Origin: an uncultured Oscillospiraceae bacterium | GTDB lineage: Bacteria; Bacillota; Clostridia; Oscillospirales; Oscillospiraceae | NCBI GenBank assembly: GCA_934621665.1 | Contig: CAKTUT010000005.1 | Span: forward strand, 1-21,912 | Length of the DNA stretch: 21,912 bases | Direction of reading: 5' to 3' | Part shown: positions 14,689 through 21,912 of the stretch, in pieces | Numbering within the stretch: the first letter of the stretch is position 1 | How the letters are laid out: every line of letters starts with the position of its first letter | Program-made: the position numbers and the translations under genes | The notes under the pieces: generated by a model | Told to the model about the DNA's origin: nothing | Databases searched by the model: none | Seen by the model: only the letters and a program-made list of their open reading frames with translations

Positions 14689-14895
14689 ATGCTTTATCCC
14701 GCAATGTCCGAGCTTTTGAAAAATGTAAACAGCCGCTATCTGCTGGTCAATGTTGTTGCACGCCGCGCACGTCAGATCTCCATTGAGGCGGAAATGAACC
14801 ATGAGCCGCTGGAGGACAAGCCTGTCACCATTGCTATCCGCGAGGTTGCTGACGGTGAGCTGAAAGCAAAGCTCAAGGATAAGTTTGAACACTGA
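14689..14895 (+). CDS. rpoZ: RNA polymerase omega subunit
   Basis: This is a small RNA polymerase subunit of 68 residues that helps assembly and stability of beta-prime. The family features are a start MLYPAMSELL, the NSRYLLVNVVARRARQIS helix, and a short acidic stretch leading to KPVTIAIREVADGEL. The start follows AGGAGG (14676-14681). It lies between gmk and priA; in many Firmicutes coaBC occupies the space after rpoZ, but here only about 100 bp separate rpoZ from priA. Confidence 0.93.
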   Translation: MLYPAMSELLKNVNSRYLLVNVVARRARQISIEAEMNHEPLEDKPVTIAIREVADGELKAKLKDKFEH

Positions 14896-14908
14896 ATCAT
14901 AATTGCTG

Positions 14909-14942
14909 CCAGGGCGCAGGCGGATTTCTGCCTACGCCTTGG
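14909..14942 (+). terminator. Hairpin after rpoZ, possible weak terminator
   Basis: A stem of about 14 bp with one mismatch (14909-14922 with 14929-14942) begins 13 bp after the rpoZ stop. The tail TGCTGTTTA is only weakly T-rich, so it may reduce rather than stop transcription into priA. A possible weak -10 (TAGAAT, 14972-14977) lies downstream, without a good -35. Confidence 0.5.
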
Positions 14943-14999
14943 TGCTGTTTATGGTGAGGTTGCAATTTGTGTAGAATCCGGTGGAATGGGGGCGTAGAA

Positions 15000-17447
15000 A
15001 TGATAGCAGGCGTAGCCGTTTCATCGGCTGTTTTTGCCATTGATAAACCCTATTCCTACAAAGTGCCGCCGGAAATGCAGGTGCAGCCCGGTACGCGCGT
15101 CATGGTGCCCTTTGGCCGCGGCAATCGCCGCTGCGAGGGCTTTGTGCTGACGCTGGGCGAGGGCGATGAGACCGGACTCAAGCCAATTGAGCGCTGCCTT
15201 GATGACGAACCTGTGCTGGATGAGAAGCTCCTGCGGCTGGCGGCCTTTATCCGCGAACGCTGCTTTTGTACGTTCTATGAGGCGGCACGCGCCATTTTGC
15301 CGGTGGGGTTGTGGTTTCGCTCAACGGAAATCTACGCGATTGTCCCGGCAACGGGCGAATGGAAGCTGCTGCTTGCCAAAAATGAAACAGCGCTGCGCGT
15401 GATGCAGCTTTTAACCGACCTTGGCGGCAGCGCCGAGCTTCCGGCGCTGCGCGAGCAGCTTGTGGATGCGGCAGATTTGCAGGCGGCACTGAAGCTGCTG
15501 CTGAATAAAAAACTGCTGACAACGAATCTTGATTTGGAGCAGCGCGCGGGCGCAAAAACCGAGCGTGTGGCGTCGCTGTGCGTCACGGCAGAGGAGGCTT
15601 CCGAGTTTGCCGCGCGAAAGCAGAAGTCCGCGCCGCTGCAAAAGGCCGTGTTGGAGCTTCTTTGTGCAGTAGAATCTGCGTCGTGCCGTGAAATCTGCGC
15701 GCTGACCGGTGCGTCGATGGCGACGCTCCGGCGGCTGGAAAAGCTGGGGCTGCTTGTGATCACCGAGCACGAAGTGCTCCGCACAGCAGTACAGATAAGC
15801 GGTGAACAGCTCCCACCGCCTGTTTTGAGTGAGGAGCAGCAGCACGCCTATGACGGCCTGCGGGCGCAGATGCACGCAGAGAAGCCGGGGACGGCGCTTT
15901 TATACGGCGTTACCGGCAGCGGCAAGACGGCGGTCTATATTCGGCTCATTCGCGATGCGCTGGACGAGGGAAAGTCTGCTGTGCTGCTTGTGCCGGAGAT
16001 TGCACTGACACCGCAGCTGCTTTCCAAGCTGACGGCGCACTTTGGAAACGAGGTTGCGGTGCTCCACAGCTCGCTTCGCGTTGGCCAGCGCTATGATGAA
16101 TGGCGGCGCGTGCGCGAGGGAAAGGCGCGCGTTGTAGTCGGTACGCGCTCGGCGATTTTTGCACCGGTGCAGAATGCGGGAATCTACATTCTGGACGAGG
16201 AGCAGGAGCACACCTATAAATCAGAGAATAACCCGCGCTATCATGCGCGTGAGGTTGCAATCTTCCGTGGCTGGCAGGATGGCGCGCTGGTGCTTCTGGG
16301 TTCGGCTACGCCGTCGATTGAGAGTATGTATCAGGCGAAAAACGGGGTATATTCTCTCTACACCATGACGCAGCGGTACAATGGCAGGAGTCTGCCGCGC
16401 GCCGAGCTTGTTGATATGCGTCAGGAGCTGAAAAACGGCAACGCAACGTCTGTCAGCCGTGAGCTGGAAGAACGTATTCGAGACAATCTTCTGGACGGCA
16501 AGCAGTCTATCCTGTTTTTAAATCGCCGCGGCAACAGCCGGTATCTCATCTGCGTAGAATGCGGCGAAGTGCCGACGTGTCCGCGATGCAGTGTCCATCT
16601 GACATATCACTCGGCAAACCGGCGGCTGATGTGCCACTACTGCGGCCATTCGCAGGCCATTCCGCCGCGCTGTCCCAAATGCGGCGGACCGCTCAAGCCG
16701 GTGGGAACGGGCACACAAAAGGTGGAGCAGGAGCTTGCGGCGATTTTCCCGGATACGCGTGTGTTGCGAATGGATGCCGATACGGTGTCGGCCAGCAACA
16801 CGCACGAGGCCATGCTTGGACGCTTTGTGCGCGAACGTGTGCCGGTGCTGCTTGGTACGCAGATGGTGGCCAAGGGGCTGGATTTTGAAAATGTAACGCT
16901 GGTCGGCGTTGTGGATGCGGACATGTCGCTGTATGTGGACAATTTCCGCGCGGCGGAGACCACGTTTTCTCTATTGACGCAGGTAGTCGGCCGCGCAGGG
17001 CGCGGCAGCAGCGCCGGTATTGCCGTTATTCAGACAATGAATCCGGAGCATCCGGTCATTCAGCTGGCGGCGGCGCAGGATTATGACGGCTTTTACAATT
17101 TGGAAATCGGCATCCGCCAGCTTCGACGCTTTCCGCCGTTTTCCGATCTGTTTTTGATCACGTTTACCGGTGTGCAGGAGGAGCAGGTCATGCGCGCAGC
17201 GGCACGTTTCCGTGTGGCGCTACTGGAAAGCCTGAAAAAGAGCAGCGGGCTTGCGGAAGCGGTGCTCCTTGGCCCTGCGCCAGCGCCGGTTGTCAAGGTG
17301 AACTACACCTATCGCTACCGCCTGACGCTTTCGTGCAGAAATACACGCGAGGTGCGCCAGCTGCTCAGCTATCATCTGCGGGAATTTGCCCGCGACAAAC
17401 AAAACAGAGGCGTCAGCGCGTTTGCCGACGTCAATGCATATGACTAG
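15000..17447 (+). CDS. priA: Primosomal protein N' (replication restart helicase PriA)
   Basis: PriA is an SF2 helicase that recognises stalled forks and reloads the replisome. The 815-residue protein shows the N-terminal 3'-DNA-binding domain (about 1-105), a winged-helix segment, the helicase with Walker A GVTGSGKT (303-310) and motif II DEEQ (399-402), where E. coli has DEEH. It also has eight cysteines in four pairs forming the zinc-binding region (C518/C521, C527/C530, C545/C548, C558/C561), then helicase lobe 2 (LLGTQMVAKGLDFENVTLVG, TQVVGRAGRG) and a C-terminal domain. The ATG at 15000 is preferred: a G-rich site lies just upstream and the encoded N terminus fits the family; 11 further in-frame codons upstream do not. 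def starts 11 bp after its stop. Confidence 0.96.
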   Translation: MIAGVAVSSAVFAIDKPYSYKVPPEMQVQPGTRVMVPFGRGNRRCEGFVLTLGEGDETGLKPIERCLDDEPVLDEKLLRLAAFIRERCFCTFYEAARAILPVGLWFRSTEIYAIVPATGEWKLLLAKNETALRVMQLLTDLGGSAELPALREQLVDAADLQAALKLLLNKKLLTTNLDLEQRAGAKTERVASLCVTAEEASEFAARKQKSAPLQKAVLELLCAVESASCREICALTGASMATLRRLEKLGLLVITEHEVLRTAVQISGEQLPPPVLSEEQQHAYDGLRAQMHAEKPGTALLYGVTGSGKTAVYIRLIRDALDEGKSAVLLVPEIALTPQLLSKLTAHFGNEVAVLHSSLRVGQRYDEWRRVREGKARVVVGTRSAIFAPVQNAGIYILDEEQEHTYKSENNPRYHAREVAIFRGWQDGALVLLGSATPSIESMYQAKNGVYSLYTMTQRYNGRSLPRAELVDMRQELKNGNATSVSRELEERIRDNLLDGKQSILFLNRRGNSRYLICVECGEVPTCPRCSVHLTYHSANRRLMCHYCGHSQAIPPRCPKCGGPLKPVGTGTQKVEQELAAIFPDTRVLRMDADTVSASNTHEAMLGRFVRERVPVLLGTQMVAKGLDFENVTLVGVVDADMSLYVDNFRAAETTFSLLTQVVGRAGRGSSAGIAVIQTMNPEHPVIQLAAAQDYDGFYNLEIGIRQLRRFPPFSDLFLITFTGVQEEQVMRAAARFRVALLESLKKSSGLAEAVLLGPAPAPVVKVNYTYRYRLTLSCRNTREVRQLLSYHLREFARDKQNRGVSAFADVNAYD

Positions 17448-17458
17448 GAGGACGCATT

Positions 17459-17968
17459 ATGGCTTTACGGAATATTGTTACGGTGGGCGACCCCGTACTG
17501 AATAAAAAGTGCCGCCCGGTGGTTCGCTTTGACGAGCGGCTGGGACAGCTGATTGATGATATGATTGAGACGATGCACGATGCAAGCGGCGTGGGACTGG
17601 CTGCGCCGCAGGTTGGCGTTCTGCGCCGGATTGTCGTGGTAGATACCGGCGACGAGGATCTGGAGCTGGTTAATCCGGAGATTGTGGAAGTGAGCGAGGA
17701 AACGCAGACCGGCCTTGAGGGCTGCCTGAGCGTGCCGGGGAAGTACGGCATTGTCACGCGTCCGAACCATGCCGTGGTGCGCGCGCAGGATCGCACGGGC
17801 GACTGGTATGAATACGAGGGCGAGGAGCTGATTGCGCGCTGCTTCTGCCACGAGATTGACCATCTGGACGGCCATCTGTATACAGAAATTGCCGAGCGGA
17901 TGCTGACGCCGGAGGAGCTTGAGCAGATGAACCGCGAAGCGGAGGAAGCTGCGGAGGACGAAGAATGA
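17459..17968 (+). CDS. def: Peptide deformylase
   Basis: Def removes the formyl group from the N-terminal methionine of new proteins. All three family motifs are present in 169 residues: GVGLAAPQVG, EGCLSVPG with metal ligand C89, and HEIDHLDG with H131, E132 and H135. The sequence is of the ordinary bacterial type. The C terminus is an acidic tail (NREAEEAAEDEE). An AGGAGG site precedes the ATG. The stop overlaps the fmt start by 4 bp, so the deformylase and formyltransferase, which act at opposite ends of the formyl-methionine cycle, are translationally coupled. Confidence 0.98.
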   Translation: MALRNIVTVGDPVLNKKCRPVVRFDERLGQLIDDMIETMHDASGVGLAAPQVGVLRRIVVVDTGDEDLELVNPEIVEVSEETQTGLEGCLSVPGKYGIVTRPNHAVVRAQDRTGDWYEYEGEELIARCFCHEIDHLDGHLYTEIAERMLTPEELEQMNREAEEAAEDEE

Positions 17969-18894
17969 GACTTGTCTATATGGGCACGCCGGAGATTGCA
18001 AAGGTGTGCCTGCAAAAACTGTATGAGAGCGGCTTTGAAATTGCCGCTGTCTATACAAAGCCGGATACGCCGAAAAACCGCGGCATGAAGCTGGCGCAGT
18101 CGGCAGTAAAGGAATACGCGCTGTCAGTCGGACTGCCGGTTATCCAGCCGGAGACGTTCCGCGACGACGCGGTGGTGGAGCAGCTCCGCGCGCTTGCACC
18201 CGATCTGATTGTGGTGGTGGCATACGGCAAGATTCTGCCGCAGCGCGTGCTGGACATTCCAAAGCTTGGATGCATCAATATGCATGGCAGCATTCTGCCG
18301 CAGCTGCGCGGTTCTGCGCCGGTGCAGCGCGCAATTCTGGAGCATTTTGACGAGACCGGTGTGACGGCCATGTATCTTTCTGCTGGGATGGATGAGGGCG
18401 ACATCATCGACGTGCGCAAAACGGCGATTGACCCGATGGAAACGTCGGGTGAGTTGATGGAGCGGATTTCGTATCTGGCGGCGGATCTGGCCTGCGATAC
18501 TGTGCGGGCAATTGAAAACGGCACGGCCGCGCGCACACCGCAGGACAGCAGCCGCGCGACATATGCCGATATGCTGGATAAGTCCCTTTCGCCGATTGAC
18601 TGGAGCGAGAACGCGAGACATGTGGTTGACCATGTGCGCGGACTGGTTCCGTGGCCGGTTGCCACGACAGAACTTGGCGGAAAGACGTGCAAGATCTTCC
18701 GCGTGGAGCGTACAGACAGGAAAACGACGGCTGCGCCCGGTACGCCGGTGGCGCTGGATAAAAAGGGACTGTGCGTTGCCTGCGGCGGCGGAGATGTGCT
18801 GCGGATCACGGAGCTTCAAGCCGAGGGCGGCAAGCGCATGGCGGCTGCCGACTACTTCCGCGGCCACCCGATTACCATTCCGGAGGAACAATGA
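17965..18894 (+). CDS. fmt: Methionyl-tRNA formyltransferase
   Basis: Fmt formylates Met-tRNA(fMet) using 10-formyl-tetrahydrofolate. The 309-residue protein has the usual length. The N-terminal formyltransferase domain carries the catalytic triad N105, H107 and D143, seen in CINMHGSILPQLRGSAP and LSAGMDEGD, and a C-terminal domain begins near LVPWPVATTELGGK. The start is MRLVYMGTPEIA. It overlaps def and rsmB by 4 bp each (ATGA), the compact arrangement common in Firmicutes. Confidence 0.98.
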   Translation: MRLVYMGTPEIAKVCLQKLYESGFEIAAVYTKPDTPKNRGMKLAQSAVKEYALSVGLPVIQPETFRDDAVVEQLRALAPDLIVVVAYGKILPQRVLDIPKLGCINMHGSILPQLRGSAPVQRAILEHFDETGVTAMYLSAGMDEGDIIDVRKTAIDPMETSGELMERISYLAADLACDTVRAIENGTAARTPQDSSRATYADMLDKSLSPIDWSENARHVVDHVRGLVPWPVATTELGGKTCKIFRVERTDRKTTAAPGTPVALDKKGLCVACGGGDVLRITELQAEGGKRMAAADYFRGHPITIPEEQ

Positions 18895-20195
18895 ACGCAA
18901 GAAACACAGCGCTCTCGGCGCTGATTGCCACGCGCCGGCAGGGCGCGTGGTCGGACGGTATTCTTAAGCAGTATATCGCGCGTGACGGCCTTGACCGCCG
19001 CGACGCAGCGTTTTGCAGCAGCCTGTGCTATGGCGTGCTGCAAAACCGGATGCTTCTGGACTTCTACATTTCCGGCTTCCTAAATGGAAAGCTGCGCGAT
19101 TTGCAGCCGGTGGTGCTGGACATTCTGCGGCTTGGAATGTATCAGATTGCGTTTTTGGACAAAGTACCGTCGTCTGCTGCCGTCAACGAGGCGGTGGATC
19201 AGTGCAAGCGGTATGCAAATAAGCGCGCTGCGGGGCTGGTGAACGGTGTTTTGCGCGCAGCGGCGCGTGCGGATGTTCTCCCGCAGCCGGATGATCTGGC
19301 GATAAAATACAGCCATCCGCAGGCGCTGGTTGACCTGCTGCGTGAGAGCGTGGGCGATGCGATGCTTGTGCCGCTTCTGGCGAGCGACAACGCCCCTGCG
19401 CCGACAACCCTGCAAGTCAATCCACTGATTCCGGGAAGTGAGCATGCCGTACAGGAGCTGCTTGACGCGGGTGCGGCGCTTACGCCGCATCCATGGCTGG
19501 ACGGCTGCTGGCTGGCAAAGGGAACGGGAAATCTGGAGCAGCTGGAAGCATTTCAAGATGGACGTATTTTTGTGCAGGATGCAGCGGCGCGCCTTGCGGC
19601 GATAGCCTCCGGCGTAGCGCCGGGAATGCGCGTGATCGACGTGTGCGCCGCACCGGGTGGCAAGAGCTTTGCCGCCGCGATGCAGATGCAAAACGAGGGA
19701 AGTGTTCTCTCGTGCGATATCCATCCGCATAAGATGGAGCTGATTGAAAAGGGCGCGCAGCGCCTTGGCATTACGATTGTACAGCCGCAGGTGCAAAGCG
19801 CTGCGGAGCGGCGCGCGGAATTCGTGGATGCATTTGACGTGGTGATTGCCGATGTGCCGTGCTCCGGCCTTGGCGTGATCCGCAAAAAGCCGGATATCCG
19901 GTATAAGGATCTGGCGCAGACGGAGCGGCTTCCCGCGCTGCAAAGCGCAATTCTTGATAACGTCAGCGCGTATGTAAAGCCGGGCGGTGCGCTGCTCTAC
20001 AGCACGTGCACCGTGCTGCGGCGCGAAAATGAGGATGTGGCGCGCGGCTTTTTGGCCCGGCATTCCGAATTCCAGTTAGAGGCGTTCGACGTACCGGCGG
20101 GCGCGCAGCTTGAAAATGACGGAATGCTGACACTCTTGCCGTGTGTCCACGGAACAGATGGCTTTTTTATCTGTAAAATGAGGAGAATTCGATGA
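18891..20195 (+). CDS. rsmB: 16S rRNA (cytosine-967-C5)-methyltransferase
   Basis: RsmB uses S-adenosylmethionine to methylate C967 of 16S rRNA. The 434-residue protein has the N-terminal NusB-like RNA-binding domain (about 1-130, with SAAVNEAVDQCKRY and GLVNGVLRA) and a C-terminal methyltransferase domain. The SAM loop is DVCAAPGGKS, and the two cysteines of the family are C324 in DVPCSGLGVIRKKPDIR and C373 (the nucleophile) in YSTCTVLRRENE. The ATG at 18891 overlaps the fmt stop by 4 bp and has GGAGG just upstream inside fmt; longer in-frame starts were rejected because they lie in fmt without a ribosome site. Confidence 0.96.
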   Translation: MNARNTALSALIATRRQGAWSDGILKQYIARDGLDRRDAAFCSSLCYGVLQNRMLLDFYISGFLNGKLRDLQPVVLDILRLGMYQIAFLDKVPSSAAVNEAVDQCKRYANKRAAGLVNGVLRAAARADVLPQPDDLAIKYSHPQALVDLLRESVGDAMLVPLLASDNAPAPTTLQVNPLIPGSEHAVQELLDAGAALTPHPWLDGCWLAKGTGNLEQLEAFQDGRIFVQDAAARLAAIASGVAPGMRVIDVCAAPGGKSFAAAMQMQNEGSVLSCDIHPHKMELIEKGAQRLGITIVQPQVQSAAERRAEFVDAFDVVIADVPCSGLGVIRKKPDIRYKDLAQTERLPALQSAILDNVSAYVKPGGALLYSTCTVLRRENEDVARGFLARHSEFQLEAFDVPAGAQLENDGMLTLLPCVHGTDGFFICKMRRIR

Positions 20196-21232
20196 AGCAG
20201 GATCTCAAATCCATGACGCTTGCGCAGATGCAGTCGGCGTTTTCTGCGATGGGCGAGCCGAAATTCCGCGCAAAGCAGGTCTTTACGTGGCTGCATAAGG
20301 GTGCGGAGTCGTTTGACGAGATGACAAATCTTTCGCTGCCGCTGCGAAAAAAGCTGGATGAGACCTACTATATTACTGTTCCAAAGCCGGTGCGCGTACA
20401 GCGCTCACAAAAGGACGGAACGATTAAGTATCTCTGGAAGCTGCGTGATGGCAACTGTGTGGAGTCGGTTCTGATGCAGTACCACCACGGCAACAGCGTC
20501 TGCATTTCCTCAGAGGTTGGCTGTCCGATGGGCTGTAAGTTCTGCGCGTCCACGCTCGGCGGTCTTGTGCGGCGGCTGAGTCCGTCGGAGCTTCTTGATC
20601 AGGTACTGTTTAGCCAAAAAAACTCCGGCCTGCCGATTTCCAATATTGTTTTGATGGGCATCGGCGAGCCGCTTGACAATTTTGACAACGTCATGCAGTT
20701 CTTGGAACTGGTCAACAGCCCGGACGGTATGAACATCGGAATGCGGCATATCAGCCTGTCCACCTGCGGACTGGTTGATAAGATTCATCTGCTTGCCGAG
20801 CGCAAGCTTCAGCTGACGCTCTCCGTCTCGCTTCATTCGCCGGACGACGAGAGCCGCAGCAAAATCATGCCGGTCAACCGCAGGTGGAATGTGGATACGC
20901 TTTTGCAGGCGTGCCGCGAATATTTTGAGGCGACAGGGCGGCGTGTTTCGTTTGAGTATACGATGATTGACGGCGTTAGTGATTCGCCGCAGCAGGCGGA
21001 GCTTCTTGCAAAAAAGCTTCAGGGCATGGCGGCGCACGTCAACATGATACCGCTCAATGCCGTGGATGAGACGGGACTGCGGTGCAGCTCCCGACAGGCC
21101 ATCGCGGAGTTTCAGCGGATTTTGGAGAAAAGCGGCGTAACGGCGACCGTTCGCCGCACGCTTGGAAGCGATATTGACGCATCCTGCGGCCAGCTGCGCC
21201 GCAAGTATGAAAAAGCAGATAAGGAGGAATGA
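20192..21232 (+). CDS. rlmN: 23S rRNA (adenine-2503-C2)/tRNA (adenine-37-C2)-methyltransferase
   Basis: RlmN is a radical-SAM enzyme that methylates A2503 of 23S rRNA, and in E. coli also A37 of some tRNAs. In 346 residues, the 4Fe-4S ligands are C111, C115 and C118 (CPMGCKFC). The two mechanistic cysteines are C104 (NSVCISSEVG), which corresponds to E. coli C118, and C332 near the C terminus (DASCGQLR), the methyl-carrying residue. GIGEPLDNFDNV and NRRWNV follow the family pattern. The presence of C104 and its spacing favour RlmN; the related Cfr could share these, but the operon position argues for RlmN. It overlaps rsmB by 4 bp and lies 2 bp before the phosphatase gene. Confidence 0.96.
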   Translation: MKQDLKSMTLAQMQSAFSAMGEPKFRAKQVFTWLHKGAESFDEMTNLSLPLRKKLDETYYITVPKPVRVQRSQKDGTIKYLWKLRDGNCVESVLMQYHHGNSVCISSEVGCPMGCKFCASTLGGLVRRLSPSELLDQVLFSQKNSGLPISNIVLMGIGEPLDNFDNVMQFLELVNSPDGMNIGMRHISLSTCGLVDKIHLLAERKLQLTLSVSLHSPDDESRSKIMPVNRRWNVDTLLQACREYFEATGRRVSFEYTMIDGVSDSPQQAELLAKKLQGMAAHVNMIPLNAVDETGLRCSSRQAIAEFQRILEKSGVTATVRRTLGSDIDASCGQLRRKYEKADKEE

Positions 21233-21234
21233 CC

Positions 21235-21912
21235 ATGCAGCTATGGGGCTTGACCGATCCCGGCAATCTCCGTCCACAGAACCAGGACGCATATGCAATG
21301 ATATCGTTCGGCCACGACCGCGCACTGATGATTGTCTGCGACGGAATGGGCGGCGCGAAATCCGGCAATGTGGCAAGTTCTATGGCGGTGGATGTCTTTG
21401 TTGAGGAGGTACGCCGCGCGCAAAAGCTTGCCGTAACCGCGGAAAAGGCGGAAACGGTATTGCGCGGCGCGCTGGAGCTGGCGAACAAGGCTGTCTATGA
21501 GCAGTCGCTGCTCAGCGATGACTATGCCGGTATGGGGACGACGCTTGTTGCGGCGTTTATCCTGAAAAATCAGGCAATTGTGATTAACGTCGGCGATAGC
21601 CGCGCCTATCACTTTACGCAGGCGGGCGTCAACCTTTTGACGCGTGACCATTCTATTGTGGAGCTGATGGTGCAGCGCGGTGAGCTGACGCGTGAGCAGG
21701 CGAAAAACTATCCCGGTAAGAACCTGATTACCCGCGCCGTTGGCACAGAGCCCCGCGTAGAGGCTGATGTCTATGTACAGGAGCTTCACCGTGATGACTG
21801 CCTTCTTCTTTGCAGCGACGGCCTTTCCAATGAGATGGCTGATCAGGAACTGCTCTTTGAAGTTGTGCACGGCGTGCACAAAAGCGACTGCTGCCAGCGA
21901 CTGCTGCGGATT
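21235..21912 (+). CDS. prpC: PP2C-type Ser/Thr protein phosphatase (partial, cut by window end)
   Basis: This is a metal-dependent protein phosphatase of the PrpC/Stp type, which reverses phosphorylation by a PrkC-like kinase. The first 226 codons are open to the right edge with no stop, so the 3' end is missing. Motifs in order are TDPGNLRPQNQDA (where NED is common, here NQD), CDGMGG with metal-binding D36, YAGMGTTLV, INVGDSRAYHF, LTRDHSIVELM and LLLCSDGLSNEM. The start is supported by AAGGAGGA (21221-21228) inside the end of rlmN. In many Firmicutes the next genes are prkC and rsgA, so those are expected just outside the window. Confidence 0.93.
   Translation, partial: MQLWGLTDPGNLRPQNQDAYAMISFGHDRALMIVCDGMGGAKSGNVASSMAVDVFVEEVRRAQKLAVTAEKAETVLRGALELANKAVYEQSLLSDDYAGMGTTLVAAFILKNQAIVINVGDSRAYHFTQAGVNLLTRDHSIVELMVQRGELTREQAKNYPGKNLITRAVGTEPRVEADVYVQELHRDDCLLLCSDGLSNEMADQELLFEVVHGVHKSDCCQRLLRI

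Noticed and set aside
14949..14977. A promoter just upstream of priA (TAGAAT at 14972-14977).
   Set aside because: The matching -35 position reads TTATGG, a weak match, so it is mentioned only in the terminator entry.
19080..20063. A 327-codon minus-strand frame opposite rsmB.
   Set aside because: It is the shadow of a clear rsmB with all catalytic motifs; the predicted protein has biased composition and no recognisable domain.

Overview
The window reads as ordinary core chromosome of a Gram-positive anaerobe of the class Clostridia, probably Oscillospirales (Ruminococcaceae-like). This is inferred from gene content and order (cdaA-cdaR, yicC-remA-gmk-rpoZ, priA-def-fmt-rsmB-rlmN-prpC), an A-type RNase P RNA, good AGGAGG-like ribosome binding sites, a moderately high G+C with GC-rich third codon positions, and many ATGA/GTGA gene overlaps. 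No species can be named. I see no phage, transposase, CRISPR array, tRNA or rRNA.

Layout. (1) 1-306 holds no credible gene; it is packed with perfect hairpins and two copies of a 28-bp repeat. (2) rnpB runs leftward (660-307) from a promoter placed back to back with the murD promoter. (3) murD-ispD-ispF (764-3354) joins peptidoglycan precursor synthesis with the MEP isoprenoid pathway and ends at a terminator. (4) A PfkB-family sugar kinase and a mannitol-1-phosphate dehydrogenase-like gene (3491-5725) form a two-gene unit with its own promoter and a bidirectional terminator. (5) A leftward EamA/DMT transporter (6689-5790) diverges from pepF (6850-8646), which is coupled to a 90-residue protein of unknown function. 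(6) A DUF3343 putative Se/S carrier and a class V aminotransferase/cysteine desulfurase-like gene (9111-10522) overlap by 4 bp; the first carries a terminator-like 14-bp hairpin inside its first 20 codons. (7) A strong promoter in the end of the desulfurase gene, followed by a ~220-nt GC-rich leader, precedes cdaA-cdaR (c-di-AMP synthesis), yicC, remA, gmk and rpoZ. (8) priA-def-fmt-rsmB-rlmN and the first 226 codons of a PP2C phosphatase (prpC) run to the right edge.

How they work together. MurD and IspD/IspF both feed cell-wall synthesis (UDP-MurNAc-dipeptide, and the isoprenoid precursors of undecaprenyl phosphate). CdaA/CdaR make and tune c-di-AMP. Gmk and RpoZ connect GTP supply with RNA polymerase. 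Def, Fmt, RsmB and RlmN serve translation initiation and rRNA modification, PriA restarts replication forks, and PrpC would counteract a Ser/Thr kinase whose gene is expected just past the right edge.

No clearly new multi-gene system is visible. The items most worth a second look are the intragenic hairpin in the DUF3343 gene, the long structured cdaA leader, the hairpin/repeat cluster at 1-306, and a changed base in the tRNA-CCA-binding loop of RNase P RNA.
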